DNA from: Fuerstiella sp041398845
GTDB taxonomy: Bacteria; Planctomycetota; Planctomycetia; Planctomycetales; Planctomycetaceae
Assembly (NCBI GenBank): GCA_041398845.1
Contig: JAWKTZ010000014.1
Location: 62,001-126,000 of the forward strand
Length of the DNA: 64,000 bases
Reading direction: 5' to 3'
Shown here: in pieces, positions 29,165 through 38,312 of the stretch
Position numbering within the stretch: position 1 is the first letter of the stretch
Layout: each line of letters begins with the position of its first letter
Program-made: the position numbers and the translations under genes
Notes under the pieces: model-generated
Told to the model about the DNA's origin: nothing
Database searches by the model: none
What the model saw: the letters and a program-made list of their open reading frames with translations, nothing else

Positions 29165-31188
29165 TCATTTCGGTTTCGTGGAAGCGGCCGCTTTCGCGGC
29201 CGCCGCGGCTTTCTCTCGTTCCTGATTCACCCGTGAAAACTGGCGATCCTGCATGTCGATCATTCTTGCGACGTAATAGTTTGCGATTGCTTCTCCCAGC
29301 GACAACGAAACTCGCAGTCCGCTTCGGTCGGCCAGAACCGTGAACTCGGCATTGCGGTCGCCGCCGAGTTCCATCACCGGAACCAGCAACGCCGTCGGTT
29401 TTTCATCCGGCTTCTGTCCACCAAACGAAATTGACATGGGACCGGGCGGAAATGCCCTTTGATTCGCGTCCAACCAGCGCAACAGGTTGCCAACTCCCAC
29501 GGGATCATCTTCCGGCAACTGCAGCCAGCGTTCCACGTCGAGCTTTGCAGTGAACAGTGGTGCTTTCACAGCCAGGCCAGTGTCGCTGCAGCGATCGATC
29601 GACTGCTGCAGTAGTTCCCAGGCGTCTTCCTGACCGACGGCCAGCCACAAACAGGAATTCTGATGAGTCAGAGAAACGTGCGTCAGTTGCAGCGACGTCT
29701 GTTCAGCGATCCATTGAGTAACGACTTCCGGAAGCACAAATTGCAGAACGTCCTGGCCGTCCTTCTGAATCAATTCCAGTCCATTCTGAGCAATTCCGTC
29801 GTCCATCAGCGCGAGCGTCTGCAGGCTGCGCAGCAGGTTGGGATTGTCATCGACCTGTAGGCCGGCGTAGATCACGCCGCCTGATGCTTCGGTCCAGCCC
29901 GCTTTGACAAACGCTTCCAGCGTCCCGTGGTCGCCGATGCCAGACAGCGTTTGAGCCACCTGATCGGCTGCCTGAACGGCTTCGGACTGATTGGCGGTGG
30001 CTTCGGCCAGCATATGTTTCAGCCATTCACCCGCAGCGATGGGCAGAGAATTGTCATCTTGGAATGCTTGCACGCACAGATGCAGCGTTGCCGGAGCTTC
30101 GTCATGCAGCAAAGGCGAAAAGCGGCTTCGGCCGGACGACAGTTCAACCAGTTGTTCTGTGAGTTGGCTGTTTCGTCGTGTTGCGAAATTCAATTCCCCG
30201 CGAATGGATTGATCCTGTTCGCCGGCAAACTTCAGCCAGCCGTTCGCTTCGCTTACATCGAACATGACCGCTTTCACGACGTCCAGACCGAACTGAATGC
30301 CGGACTTTCGCAGGTTGGCGATGGCCTCGGCTTCCTCATCGCGCTGCTGCATCTGTACTCCCGCACCGCCGCTCAACATGCCCCAGGCAAGCTGCTTGAT
30401 TCCCGCCGGAATCCGGTCGAAATTCCATTCCATGCCCATGTCGTTGTCGCTGCTGACCTGAGTCATCAACGAATCCATGGTCGGCAGATCCATCTCATGC
30501 AGCTCTTCGAAACCTGCACTGAACAGCAGCGATTCCCGGATACGAAAATGTTCTGTCCGTGAGAACGACTGCTTCACAACGTTGACTCCGTTCTCTTCCG
30601 CTACGCTCCATGACATCTGCGACCCGCGTCCCATTCGAGGCGACTGTTTGTTATTTCGTTCAACGAATTCTTCCGGTGTCTCATTTTCCGGTGTCGGAAC
30701 GGTCCATGTATTGCTGGTGGAAATACTGAAGCTGTCGGGCGACACTTCCTTCACAGTGGCCGAATCGCCACCGAACATCCGTTTGCGTGCCTGAATCATT
30801 TCCTTCTTCGCATCGGCAGGATCGGCTGCCTGCTGAAGTACACGGTTTCGAACGACGGAATCAGCCCCTGCACCAGATACCATGCGGTGCCGGTGACAGG
30901 GTGTTCCACTTTCGGCTGCAGCGATTTGAAATCTTCGTTCTTTTCCAGCTCGGAGTACATTTTTGTCACAGCGCTGCCCACGTCCAGACGCTCGGCGAGC
31001 CCCTTGACGTAGGCTGCCATCCGCAATTGAGTGATATCACGCACGTAACCTGTGCCGATGGGCTTCTCTGCCAGTCGCCCATCGATCTGGCCACTTGTTG
31101 TGGTGGCATCTGAGCAAATCAGAAGGATGAAAATCAGAGAAACAAGCGTCTTTGTCAGCTCAGCCGATCGGTGGCAGTAGTGATGCAT
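29165..31188 (-). pseudogene. Secreted hypothetical protein gene interrupted by a frameshift
   Basis: Two overlapping frames make up one apparent gene. The upstream frame (ATG at 31188, stop at 30796) supplies a signal peptide (hydrophobic core LVSLIFILLI) and about 130 residues. The downstream frame, open from about 30883 to 29165, supplies about 560 residues without any signal sequence. Switching frame by one base at about 30840-30846 joins ETVYF to QQAADPADAKKEM smoothly, as if one C had been lost from a TTCC run. The product would be about 670 residues, with a C-terminal Ala/Lys-rich tail (EREKAAAAAKAAA). I recognise no catalytic domain; the length and secretory start fit the large planctomycete-specific secreted hypotheticals. 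A sequencing error, a true mutation or a programmed -1 shift are all possible. Confidence 0.72.
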
Positions 31189-31523
31189 GGTGAGGGACTT
31201 TCTTTCGTCGGTTGGCGGGCGGGAACGCAATTCGCAGAGTCGGACACGAAGCGGGATTCTGATGGAGATTCGTCCTCTTCAGAAAGTTGTTTATCGAATT
31301 CTCAATCTTTTCGAAAGCATCGGCCACACGCGTCTCGCCGTGCTCGGTTGCAATGCTCAGACGAATCATCGATTCTTCCATCGGGAACACGGACGATGTG
31401 TCGTCTGACATCGCAGGTTTTGCGCACAGTCAACGGCAGCTTTGTTCTGCGATTGATGTGCATATTGATCCGTACATTCGTGAATGACCCGCGTCTGCCA
31501 ACCTTTTCGATTGAAGCTGACTC

Positions 31524-32699
31524 ATGAGCACCCTACGCACACATCCTCTTCGCATGGCTTTGATTGGAGGCGGCGGAGCAGGTTTTATCGGAAAGGTGCA
31601 TGCTACCGCCGCCACGCTGGATCGCGAAGCCGTGCTTGTCGCCGGAGCATTTTCCTCGAATCCCGAACGATCTCGGGCCGCCGCTGCTGAATTCGGCGTC
31701 AACGACGACCGGGCCTACGGGTCGTGGAAGGAACTACTGGAGGCAGAACAGCGGAAGCCCGCCGATCAGCGCATTGATTTTGTGTCCATCGCGACACCCA
31801 ACTTCACTCACTGCGAAATCGCCTGTGCGGCCATGGAGGCCGGATTTCATGTGGTCTGTGACAAACCGATGACGGTCAATCTGGATGCCGCCGACCGCAT
31901 GGTCAGGACCGTGCAGGAAACAGGTCGCGTCTTTGCGCTGACACACAATTATTCCGGTTATCCGCTGATGCGACAGGCGCGGCAGATGATCGAAGACGGC
32001 GAACTGGGCGACATCATCGCCGTGCGAGCCACCTACGTGCAGGGCTGGATGCACGGGATGCAGCCCGGAGCCGAACAGGCTCGCGGAGCATGGAAATCGG
32101 ATCCTCAGAAAAACGGCCGAGCCGGATCATTGGGCGATGTCGGCACTCATGCGTTTCATCTGGCCGGATATGTCACCGGACTGACGCCGCAGTCTGTGCT
32201 GAGCGGCATGCAGTCGTATTCAAAGCACCATCAACTGGACGACTATGGCCATGCCATGATTCGCTATCATCAGGGAGCCACCGGAATGATCACCTGGAGT
32301 CAGGTGACTCACGGCCGCCTGAACGATCTGTCGCTGGAAGTTGACGGCACCAAAGCCGCGCTGTCGTGGCGACAGGAAGCTCCCAACCAGTTGTTTGTGA
32401 GGTCGCTCGGAAAGCCTGCTCAGGTCTACGAACGAGATCCCTCTGCGTCGTATCTGCTGGGCGATGCCATCGCCGCCTGCCGACTTCCCGGAGGCCACCC
32501 CGAGGCATTCTTCGAAGCGTTTGCCAATGTTTATCGCAGTGCCTTTGTCGACATGCGGAAAGTCAGCGCGGGCGAGACCATCGACATCGCTCAGGCCATC
32601 TATCCCACCGTCCGTTCCGGCCATGACGGAGTTCGGTTCATGACCCGCTGTCTCTCCAGCCACGATCAGGAATCCCTGTGGCAGCCGTGGGCATCATAA
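31524..32699 (+). CDS. Gfo/Idh/MocA family oxidoreductase
   Basis: This 391-residue NAD(P)-dependent oxidoreductase begins with a Rossmann motif (LIGGGGAGFIGKVHA) and contains the DKPMTVN stretch equivalent to the family's EKP dinucleotide/catalytic motif. GSLGDVGTHAFHLAGYVTG provides the conserved GD(x)GxHxxD-like helix. Family members oxidise or reduce sugars, inositols and sugar derivatives. The length matches the usual 350-400 residues, and the substrate cannot be told from sequence. It is transcribed divergently from the broken secreted-protein gene, with about 335 bp between them, and stands alone rather than in an obvious operon. Confidence 0.9.
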   Translation: MSTLRTHPLRMALIGGGGAGFIGKVHATAATLDREAVLVAGAFSSNPERSRAAAAEFGVNDDRAYGSWKELLEAEQRKPADQRIDFVSIATPNFTHCEIACAAMEAGFHVVCDKPMTVNLDAADRMVRTVQETGRVFALTHNYSGYPLMRQARQMIEDGELGDIIAVRATYVQGWMHGMQPGAEQARGAWKSDPQKNGRAGSLGDVGTHAFHLAGYVTGLTPQSVLSGMQSYSKHHQLDDYGHAMIRYHQGATGMITWSQVTHGRLNDLSLEVDGTKAALSWRQEAPNQLFVRSLGKPAQVYERDPSASYLLGDAIAACRLPGGHPEAFFEAFANVYRSAFVDMRKVSAGETIDIAQAIYPTVRSGHDGVRFMTRCLSSHDQESLWQPWAS

Positions 32700-33220
32700 C
32701 GGCACTGAGCTGAAGTGGCCGACAAATGTGGGTTCCTGCTTTGCCGGCGGCTTCGAGCCGCGCGCAGTGGCATGCCGCCGTGCGGCAGATACATTCGTGC
32801 TCGTGTCCGACCGTTCTTCATCGCGTCTGCTTTGTTTACAACAGACGGGACAGGAGATTCTTTTCGTCAATCGATACAGACGGCACAGATCCGATGATCG
32901 CTGCCATTGGACTTTTTGATGAGAAATCGCAGCATGCCGTTTCATGACGCGTTGCCCGCCCGCATCAACGACATCTGGTAGAGGTCGCGATCCTGGTGAA
33001 ATCCCGACGTTCCGGACCAGCCGTGTGGTGTTCCGAAAGCGCGCGATGTTGTCCGGAAGCAACACGGAACTCCAACTGCCGGACGAGCTGCACTGAATTC
33101 TGCTTCTTTGATTTTGCCGCAATCTATGTTGAATGCAGCCTGCTGTGCGGAAGGATCCGGCAATCTCCGGACGCCGCCGAGCAGCTTCCTCTTAAAACCG
33201 GCCCTCCGGTCGCCTGGCTC
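32700..33220. other. Intergenic stretch with no convincing gene
   Basis: About 520 bp separate the oxidoreductase from the TadE-like gene. Short open frames on both strands have biased, arginine/serine-rich translations and no start-site support, typical of shadow ORFs. The frame of the downstream TadE-like gene stays open back to 32996, but its hydrophobic prepilin region begins only after 33221. I see no RNA structure or repeat here. Confidence 0.5.
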
Positions 33221-33703
33221 ATGAAACGCAGCACTCAGCAATCCAAGTCGACAGCTCGCACAGGGACCGCGATCGTGGAAACGGCCGTGGTGCTGCCGAT
33301 TTTCTTTGTCATTCTGTTCGGGTTCATCGAATTCGGCCACTGTTTCATGACCATTCACACAATGAACTCAGCCGCTCGTCGAGCTGCCCGGGCCGGTGTG
33401 GGCGATACCGGAACGACCACTGCCGTGACGACTCTGGCCCATACGATTCTGGATCAGGCCATAGACGCAGATCATGAAAATGTCGTGATCTGGGTGAAGG
33501 ACGCGAGTGCCTTTGATGACCCGACAGTTGACCCCGATTCGATCGACTATGAAAGCCTTCCGGATGTGGAACTGGCGAACCTTGAGTCTCGCAGTCTGTT
33601 TCTGGTTCGCATTCAGGTTCCGTATTCTGAAATCGGAATACTGGGACCGCGGTGGGTCACTTCGCTGAATCTGTTTGGTCAGTCTGTGATGAGGAAAGAG
33701 TAG
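33221..33703 (+). CDS. TadE-like pseudopilin protein
   Basis: A 160-residue protein with the TadE/TadF layout: a short basic N-terminus, a glycine/threonine-rich cleavage-like region (RTGTAIVETAVVLP) with the conserved Glu five residues into the hydrophobic helix, one membrane segment (about residues 20-42), then a soluble domain with A-x-R-R-A-A-R-A. TadE-like proteins are processed like prepilins and take part in Flp/Tad pilus assembly or related surface structures. The start is placed at ATG 33221 because upstream residues in the open frame lack the family pattern. It is followed after a short gap by a second TadE-like gene and a TadG-like gene, which suggests an operon. Confidence 0.82.
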   Translation: MKRSTQQSKSTARTGTAIVETAVVLPIFFVILFGFIEFGHCFMTIHTMNSAARRAARAGVGDTGTTTAVTTLAHTILDQAIDADHENVVIWVKDASAFDDPTVDPDSIDYESLPDVELANLESRSLFLVRIQVPYSEIGILGPRWVTSLNLFGQSVMRKE

Positions 33704-33739
33704 ACGGCGGCCGTGTCATCGTCTCGAAAGTACAGCTCT

Positions 33740-34240
33740 ATGAAACGTCTCCACCGAACCATTCGCACTTCATCAGCCACGTCCCGCCGGGGCGTTGCGG
33801 CCGTGGAAGCGGCCGTAATTATGCCCGTCCTGATTCTGCTGGTCATGGGGACAATTGAAATCGGTACGGCCCTGCGAGCCAGCACGATCATGCAGTCCGC
33901 AACGCGTGAAGCCGGTCGGCTGGTCAATACAGACTGGCGTGACCTTGTCGGCTCAGGAGATTCTCCGAACGCCAAGCTGGAACGTGACCTGCGAAACTTT
34001 GTGACAGCATCAGGGCTGCCGGGCAATCAGCTTGTGATCACTGTCACGCATGCTGAAGGTGATAATGTCGGCCAGCCGTTTGACCTGCTGGATGGCGACA
34101 ACCAACTGCAACTGATCAACATCACCATGACATTGAACTATGCCCATATCAGCCTGTTTCCCAATCGCTACATGGGCGGTGCCAACGTGACCGCCAGCCT
34201 GATTATGCGAGCCGGAATGGGCGGCGGACTGTCAAACTAA
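33740..34240 (+). CDS. Second TadE-like pseudopilin protein
   Basis: About 166 residues from the ATG at 33740; a GTG at 33713 in the same frame would add nine. It has the TadE pattern SRRGVAAVEAAVIMPVLILLVMGTIEIG: a basic stretch, a glycine, a glutamate at the fifth position of the mature helix and a single hydrophobic segment, followed by a 120-residue soluble domain. It lies 36 bp after the first TadE-like gene and 27 bp before the TadG-like gene on the same strand. The two TadE-like proteins differ in their soluble domains, so they may form a heteromeric minor-pilin pair. A role in a Tad-type surface structure is inferred from family membership. Confidence 0.82.
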   Translation: MKRLHRTIRTSSATSRRGVAAVEAAVIMPVLILLVMGTIEIGTALRASTIMQSATREAGRLVNTDWRDLVGSGDSPNAKLERDLRNFVTASGLPGNQLVITVTHAEGDNVGQPFDLLDGDNQLQLINITMTLNYAHISLFPNRYMGGANVTASLIMRAGMGGGLSN

Positions 34241-34267
34241 CACTATCAAACCCATAAGGACCTCACG

Positions 34268-36253
34268 ATGAAACGTCTAAGATTCGCTGATGCGTTGGCT
34301 CAGATACCCGAACATCGCCGAAAGGGCGTGTTCTTTGTGCTGGCAATTATCAGCCTTGTTGCGGCAATGACCTTTGTCGGCATGTCGGTCGACCTGGGAA
34401 TGATTACTCTGACACGCACGCGCATGCAGTCGGCTGCCGATGCAGCGGCTCTGGGGGCCGCTCAGGAAATTGTGGTCGGTGTGCGTGCCGCCGGCAATCA
34501 GGGCGTCACCGAACTGTCCCTTGTGCAGGCAATGGCTGCTCAGGCTGCTCGCGACATGGCCGACAGCATTGTCACTCTGAACGGTTTCTACATCGACCCG
34601 GCTGTCGACGTGCAGTTGGGGACGCGTAAGCTGGGAGCCGACGGAAGCACGTTTGTCGAAACATGGAATACTCCGCCTTACAACATGGTCAAAGTGACGA
34701 TTCGTCGCACCAACGCAGATCTCACCGCTCCGGACGCAAAGCTGCCGCTGATTTTCGCTCCGGTCGTCGGCGAAAGAGCTCAGTCGATTACGACGGAAGC
34801 AACCGCGTTTATCGAATCACGTGACATCGTGGCCGTTCTGGACTATTCAGGCTCCATGGCTTTCGACAGTCTGTTTCGCTCAGACACGGTCAACCGAATG
34901 GGACAGTCGGCCGTCGAGGATTCCCTGGATGAAATCTGGGACGCACTGGTGGCGTCGAATGTCGACTTCAGCAACGAACCCTCTGCGGTCAAGTTTCCGT
35001 CCACCGGTCTGGGGCTGATCAATTCCTATGATGGCACCTATATCAGCAGCAGCAATACAGACACCATCTTTGACGAGCTGCAGTTGGGAGGCACTCCTGC
35101 GGTCGTGGCCAACTACTGGGACAACTGGACGCCCGGCAGCAACGATTCCTTCTCAACGACTCAGGACGGCTGGAAGTGGAAGAAGTATTCCAGTGGGACG
35201 CTGAAACGAAAGCCAGCCAGCGGTGGTTCATGGACGACGGTTTCCGACGAGACATTTCCGGGCTATTTCGCAAGTTATGAGGTCTCACCGGGCACACCTT
35301 ATGTGCCGTTTCCTCAGGAAGGAAAAAGTGGCGGCACCCGGAACGGCAAACCTTCGGCGTCGGAAAGTGAAACCCGATGGAAAGACTACATCAGTTTTGC
35401 AAAGAACAATCTGTCCAGCTATGGCTATCAGAAGAAGTACGGATACCGCACATTAATGCACTATCTGATTGACCAGCGCAAATCCAACAATCAGTCCGAA
35501 GACCTCTGGCGTGCTCCGGTTTATCCTCACCATGCCATGAAGGAAGGCATGACCATGTTGTCAACGTTCCTTGATAACCTTGGCTACGGCGATCAACTGG
35601 GACTGGTCACGTATGCGACAGATGCTCGCATCGAAACGGGCCTGTGGGACGACGGTGCTGACGTGACTGTCGATCTCGCCGGTAGCCACCTCACCGAAGA
35701 TGTTCTGGACATTGATACAATTCAACGGCACAAGCAGCCGGGACACTACAATCAGTCCACCGGCATCGGGTATGGCATCGAAAAGGCCCGTGAACTGCTC
35801 GACGCACAAGGGCGTTTTGGAGCCCAGCAGGCCATTCTGCTGATGACCGACGGACAATCCAATCAATATCCCGGCGGCTGGGGGACCGACTCACTTCCTC
35901 CCGGATGGGACTGGAATGAGATCACCGACTTTGACGGTGATGGTGCCGCAGATCTGGTGATTGACAGCAGCTACACGAGTGGCGGAAATGGTGACGGAAA
36001 CTGGCGAGCTGCCCTGCACTCGTTTGTGCGAGCCAAAGAAGCATTCGATGCCGGTTATGTGATTCATGCCATTTCGATGGGTGACGGAGCTGACACGACT
36101 TTGATGTCCGCCATTGCCAACATGTCCGGTGGTGAATACGTTCATATTCCGTCGGGAGCAACGAACGCGGAAATGGTCACCAACCTGCAGGCTGCCTTTG
36201 CAGTGATGGCGGGACAGGTGCCACCATCACGACTTGTGATTGGTGACGAATAA
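34268..36253 (+). CDS. TadG-like protein with N-terminal Tad domain and VWA domain
   Basis: A 661-residue protein with a ribosome binding site (AAGGA) shortly before the ATG. Residues about 18-45 form a membrane helix followed by the Tad signature TRMQSAADAAALGAAQE. A VWA domain begins near residue 190 with DYSGSMA, a complete DxSxS MIDAS metal-binding motif, and continues to LLMTDGQSN and AISMGDGAD. Long inserts (about residues 240-410) interrupt the VWA fold. TadG-type proteins sit in the envelope with the Tad pilus, and the VWA domain probably binds another protein in a metal-dependent way. It is the last gene of a three-gene Tad-like cassette. None of the core secretion genes (tadA ATPase, tadB/C, rcpA, tadV) is present here. 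Confidence 0.87.
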   Translation: MKRLRFADALAQIPEHRRKGVFFVLAIISLVAAMTFVGMSVDLGMITLTRTRMQSAADAAALGAAQEIVVGVRAAGNQGVTELSLVQAMAAQAARDMADSIVTLNGFYIDPAVDVQLGTRKLGADGSTFVETWNTPPYNMVKVTIRRTNADLTAPDAKLPLIFAPVVGERAQSITTEATAFIESRDIVAVLDYSGSMAFDSLFRSDTVNRMGQSAVEDSLDEIWDALVASNVDFSNEPSAVKFPSTGLGLINSYDGTYISSSNTDTIFDELQLGGTPAVVANYWDNWTPGSNDSFSTTQDGWKWKKYSSGTLKRKPASGGSWTTVSDETFPGYFASYEVSPGTPYVPFPQEGKSGGTRNGKPSASESETRWKDYISFAKNNLSSYGYQKKYGYRTLMHYLIDQRKSNNQSEDLWRAPVYPHHAMKEGMTMLSTFLDNLGYGDQLGLVTYATDARIETGLWDDGADVTVDLAGSHLTEDVLDIDTIQRHKQPGHYNQSTGIGYGIEKARELLDAQGRFGAQQAILLMTDGQSNQYPGGWGTDSLPPGWDWNEITDFDGDGAADLVIDSSYTSGGNGDGNWRAALHSFVRAKEAFDAGYVIHAISMGDGADTTLMSAIANMSGGEYVHIPSGATNAEMVTNLQAAFAVMAGQVPPSRLVIGDE

Positions 36254-36503
36254 TCAGCGGAGTTTCAGAGAGCATGAGAGCCTGACTCTCTGTGGATGCA
36301 GGTCGTCGCGGGTGTTCACGCGACGACCTGTCTTTCATTGAAGAGAATTTCATGTTCGCCGTCTCCGGCACAACTGGTATAATCGACTGAGTCGTGTTTC
36401 AAAAGATCCCCAAAGCGTTGTGCGTGTCATAAATGGTCCATTGCCTGAGGCGGCTGTGAATTAGGTTTGAGCACCACACCATCAGCCTTCAGAGATCTCA
36501 GCC

Positions 36504-36824
36504 ATGATCGCCGCACATCCCTTCACCCGCCCGCCCGCCAGCCCACACAGTGCTGCGTCTTCGCATTCGGACGACATCGCCCTGGCCAGTCTGCTTGAGC
36601 AGATCGAAGTGGCCACAGGGGTGCGCTGCACAACAGATGAATCAACGCGATTTCTGAACTCGACCAATCAACTCACGCATTCGCGTCCCGACTTCTCTGG
36701 CCCGTCTGCTCAGGACATCGAGTGTCTGCGCCAGGCAACGTATCAGTACCGACTGGAAACGGGCGAAGATCGAGCATCCGGAGCGGCTTTGATGCCTGTT
36801 CTGCAACGGCTGGGCTACGTGTAA
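36504..36824 (+). CDS. Small hypothetical protein
   Basis: A 106-residue frame with codon use similar to neighbouring genes (CTG- and GCC-rich). It has a proline/histidine/serine-rich N-terminus and a more conserved-looking helical C-terminus (ECLRQATYQYRLETGEDR). I do not recognise a family, and there is no signal peptide or membrane segment. It stands alone, about 250 bp after the TadG-like gene and 210 bp before the MscS gene. An antisense frame overlaps its 3' half, so coding status is likely but unproven. Confidence 0.5.
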   Translation: MIAAHPFTRPPASPHSAASSHSDDIALASLLEQIEVATGVRCTTDESTRFLNSTNQLTHSRPDFSGPSAQDIECLRQATYQYRLETGEDRASGAALMPVLQRLGYV

Positions 36825-37035
36825 TTCCTGTTTGCCGCAGTTTTCGCAGACGACGAGTTTCCCCTGTCCGGCCTTCCGGATCAGACGTGCCTTGAGACCG
36901 CCAAAGGCACTGCAACCGGTGGATTCCACTGTCGATTGCGGTCCTGGCGAACAGCTATTCCCCGGAATTCAGGGATCTCATAGATTTCCGTTCTGCTGCA
37001 GGCATCGGTGCCTGCCGTTCACGGAGTCTGGTCTC

Positions 37036-38103
37036 ATGCAATTTGCTCAACTTGGTATATTCGCTCAGTTTGCCCCTTTTCAGTTTGCCGAGGCACAACA
37101 GCCTGCCGCTGATTCACCTGCAGTCGTTGAACTGACAGCCGTGGCGGACTCAGCCGTCACCATTGAGTCCGAAGCGACTCAGGGGCAGGGGCCGATCAGT
37201 GCTGCGATTGACTGGGTCGTTGAGCATTCCTCTGCCGAATGGCTGCTGGCACAGGTTGAGCATTACGGGCCGAATCTGCTGAAAGCGATTCTGGTGTTCG
37301 TCATTGGTCGCTGGGTGGCTCGACTGGTGACCAATGCCGTGGTTCGGGGGGCTCGCAAGGCGCGGATTGATGAAACACTGGTTGGATTCCTGAGCAACCT
37401 GATGTACATGCTACTGCTGACCGCCGTTTGTATTTCGGCATTGCAGCGACTGGGAGTCGAAACTGGTTCGATGACGGCCGTGCTGGCTGCAGCCGGCTTT
37501 GCCGTTGGGATGGCCATGCAGGGATCACTGGGCAACCTTGCGGCCGGAGTCATGCTTGTGTTTTTCAAGCCGTTTCGTGTCGGCGATGTGGTTGAAGTGT
37601 CGGGCTGCAAAGGGACGGTGGTGGAGATCCAGATCTTCAACACCATTCTTCTGACTCTGGACAACGTCCGAATTATTGTCCCCAACGGCAAGGTGACGGA
37701 CGGCACCATTCAGAATTATTCAGCGGAGCGCGAACGCCGAATCGATCTGGTGATTGGCTGCGGGTACCACGACGACCTGAAGGCTGTCAAAGCCGGACTC
37801 CAGCAGATTGTCGAATCCCATTCACTGGTCCTGAAGGCCCCGGCACCGGTCGTGGCCGTTCTGGAACTGGGTCACAGCAGTGTGAATTTTGTGGTGCGAC
37901 CGTGGGTGCTGAGCAGGAACTACTGGGACGTTCGCTTTGATCTGACCGAGCAGATTAAGCTGATGTTTGACGAAAACGGATTCACGATTCCGTTCCCGTC
38001 GCAGGACTTGTTTATCCACAATCCGTCGGCGGAAAAGCTGCCAGCTCAGGGTGTGCTCAGGGACGCGCCAGAGGGTTTGTCAGTTCGATCCAGAGCGGCG
38101 TAG
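37036..38103 (+). CDS. mscS: MscS-family small-conductance mechanosensitive channel
   Basis: A 355-residue membrane channel. After a poorly conserved N-terminus come membrane segments at about residues 75-97 and 115-137. The pore-lining TM3 (AAAGFAVGMAMQGSLGNLAAGVMLVFFKPFRVGD) has the alternating Gly/Ala packing typical of MscS and the FKPFxVGD transition into the beta domain. The cytoplasmic domain shows the NxxIxVPNGK motif and the NYSAERERR strand. Such channels release solutes upon hypo-osmotic shock, which fits a genome with an ectoine system, though the two lie about 10 kb apart. The ATG at 37036 is chosen over an earlier in-frame start because upstream residues look non-coding. A hairpin repeat begins at its TAG stop codon. 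Confidence 0.92.
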   Translation: MQFAQLGIFAQFAPFQFAEAQQPAADSPAVVELTAVADSAVTIESEATQGQGPISAAIDWVVEHSSAEWLLAQVEHYGPNLLKAILVFVIGRWVARLVTNAVVRGARKARIDETLVGFLSNLMYMLLLTAVCISALQRLGVETGSMTAVLAAAGFAVGMAMQGSLGNLAAGVMLVFFKPFRVGDVVEVSGCKGTVVEIQIFNTILLTLDNVRIIVPNGKVTDGTIQNYSAERERRIDLVIGCGYHDDLKAVKAGLQQIVESHSLVLKAPAPVVAVLELGHSSVNFVVRPWVLSRNYWDVRFDLTEQIKLMFDENGFTIPFPSQDLFIHNPSAEKLPAQGVLRDAPEGLSVRSRAA

Positions 38104-38199
38104 AGTCTATCTGAAAAAGGGGTCTGACCCTTTGGAGGGCAGCAAAATTGCAGTCAATAAGGCTGCCCGGAGAGGGGCAGACCCCTTTTTCAGATACTC
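38103..38199 (+). repeat. Hairpin repeat copy A, abutting the mscS stop codon
   Basis: About 97 bp with long inverted arms (AAAAAGGGGTCTGACCCT pairing with GGGGCAGACCCCTTTTT) around an inner arm GGAGGGCAGC/GGCTGCCCGG. Its first base is the G of the mscS TAG stop. It matches copies at 46643-46740 and, degenerately, 6174-6273. The stem followed by a T-run resembles a rho-independent terminator on both strands. Confidence 0.88.
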
Positions 38200-38312
38200 C
38201 GGAGACCGTGCCTGATCGCCTGAAAGCGTTTGGGTTTCCGCGTTGGAACTCGTCTTGTTGCAGAGCGGCAATTCGGAGATCATGCGGCTTTTGAGGCTCC
38301 GGAACCGCATGG

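Noticed and set aside
31160..31411. Minus-strand 83-residue frame overlapping the 5' end of the broken secreted-protein gene
   Set aside because: The N-terminal half looks somewhat protein-like, but it overlaps the signal-peptide gene in another frame, ends in low-complexity sequence and has no recognisable family or start-site support.
32700..33220. Several short open frames on both strands before the TadE-like gene
   Set aside because: Compositionally odd, overlapping one another, no signal peptide or motif; treated as intergenic.
36642..36929. Minus-strand 95-residue frame with a CENCGK zinc-ribbon-like CxxC
   Set aside because: It overlaps the better-supported plus-strand hypothetical gene. 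Only one CxxC pair is present and the rest is not conserved-looking.
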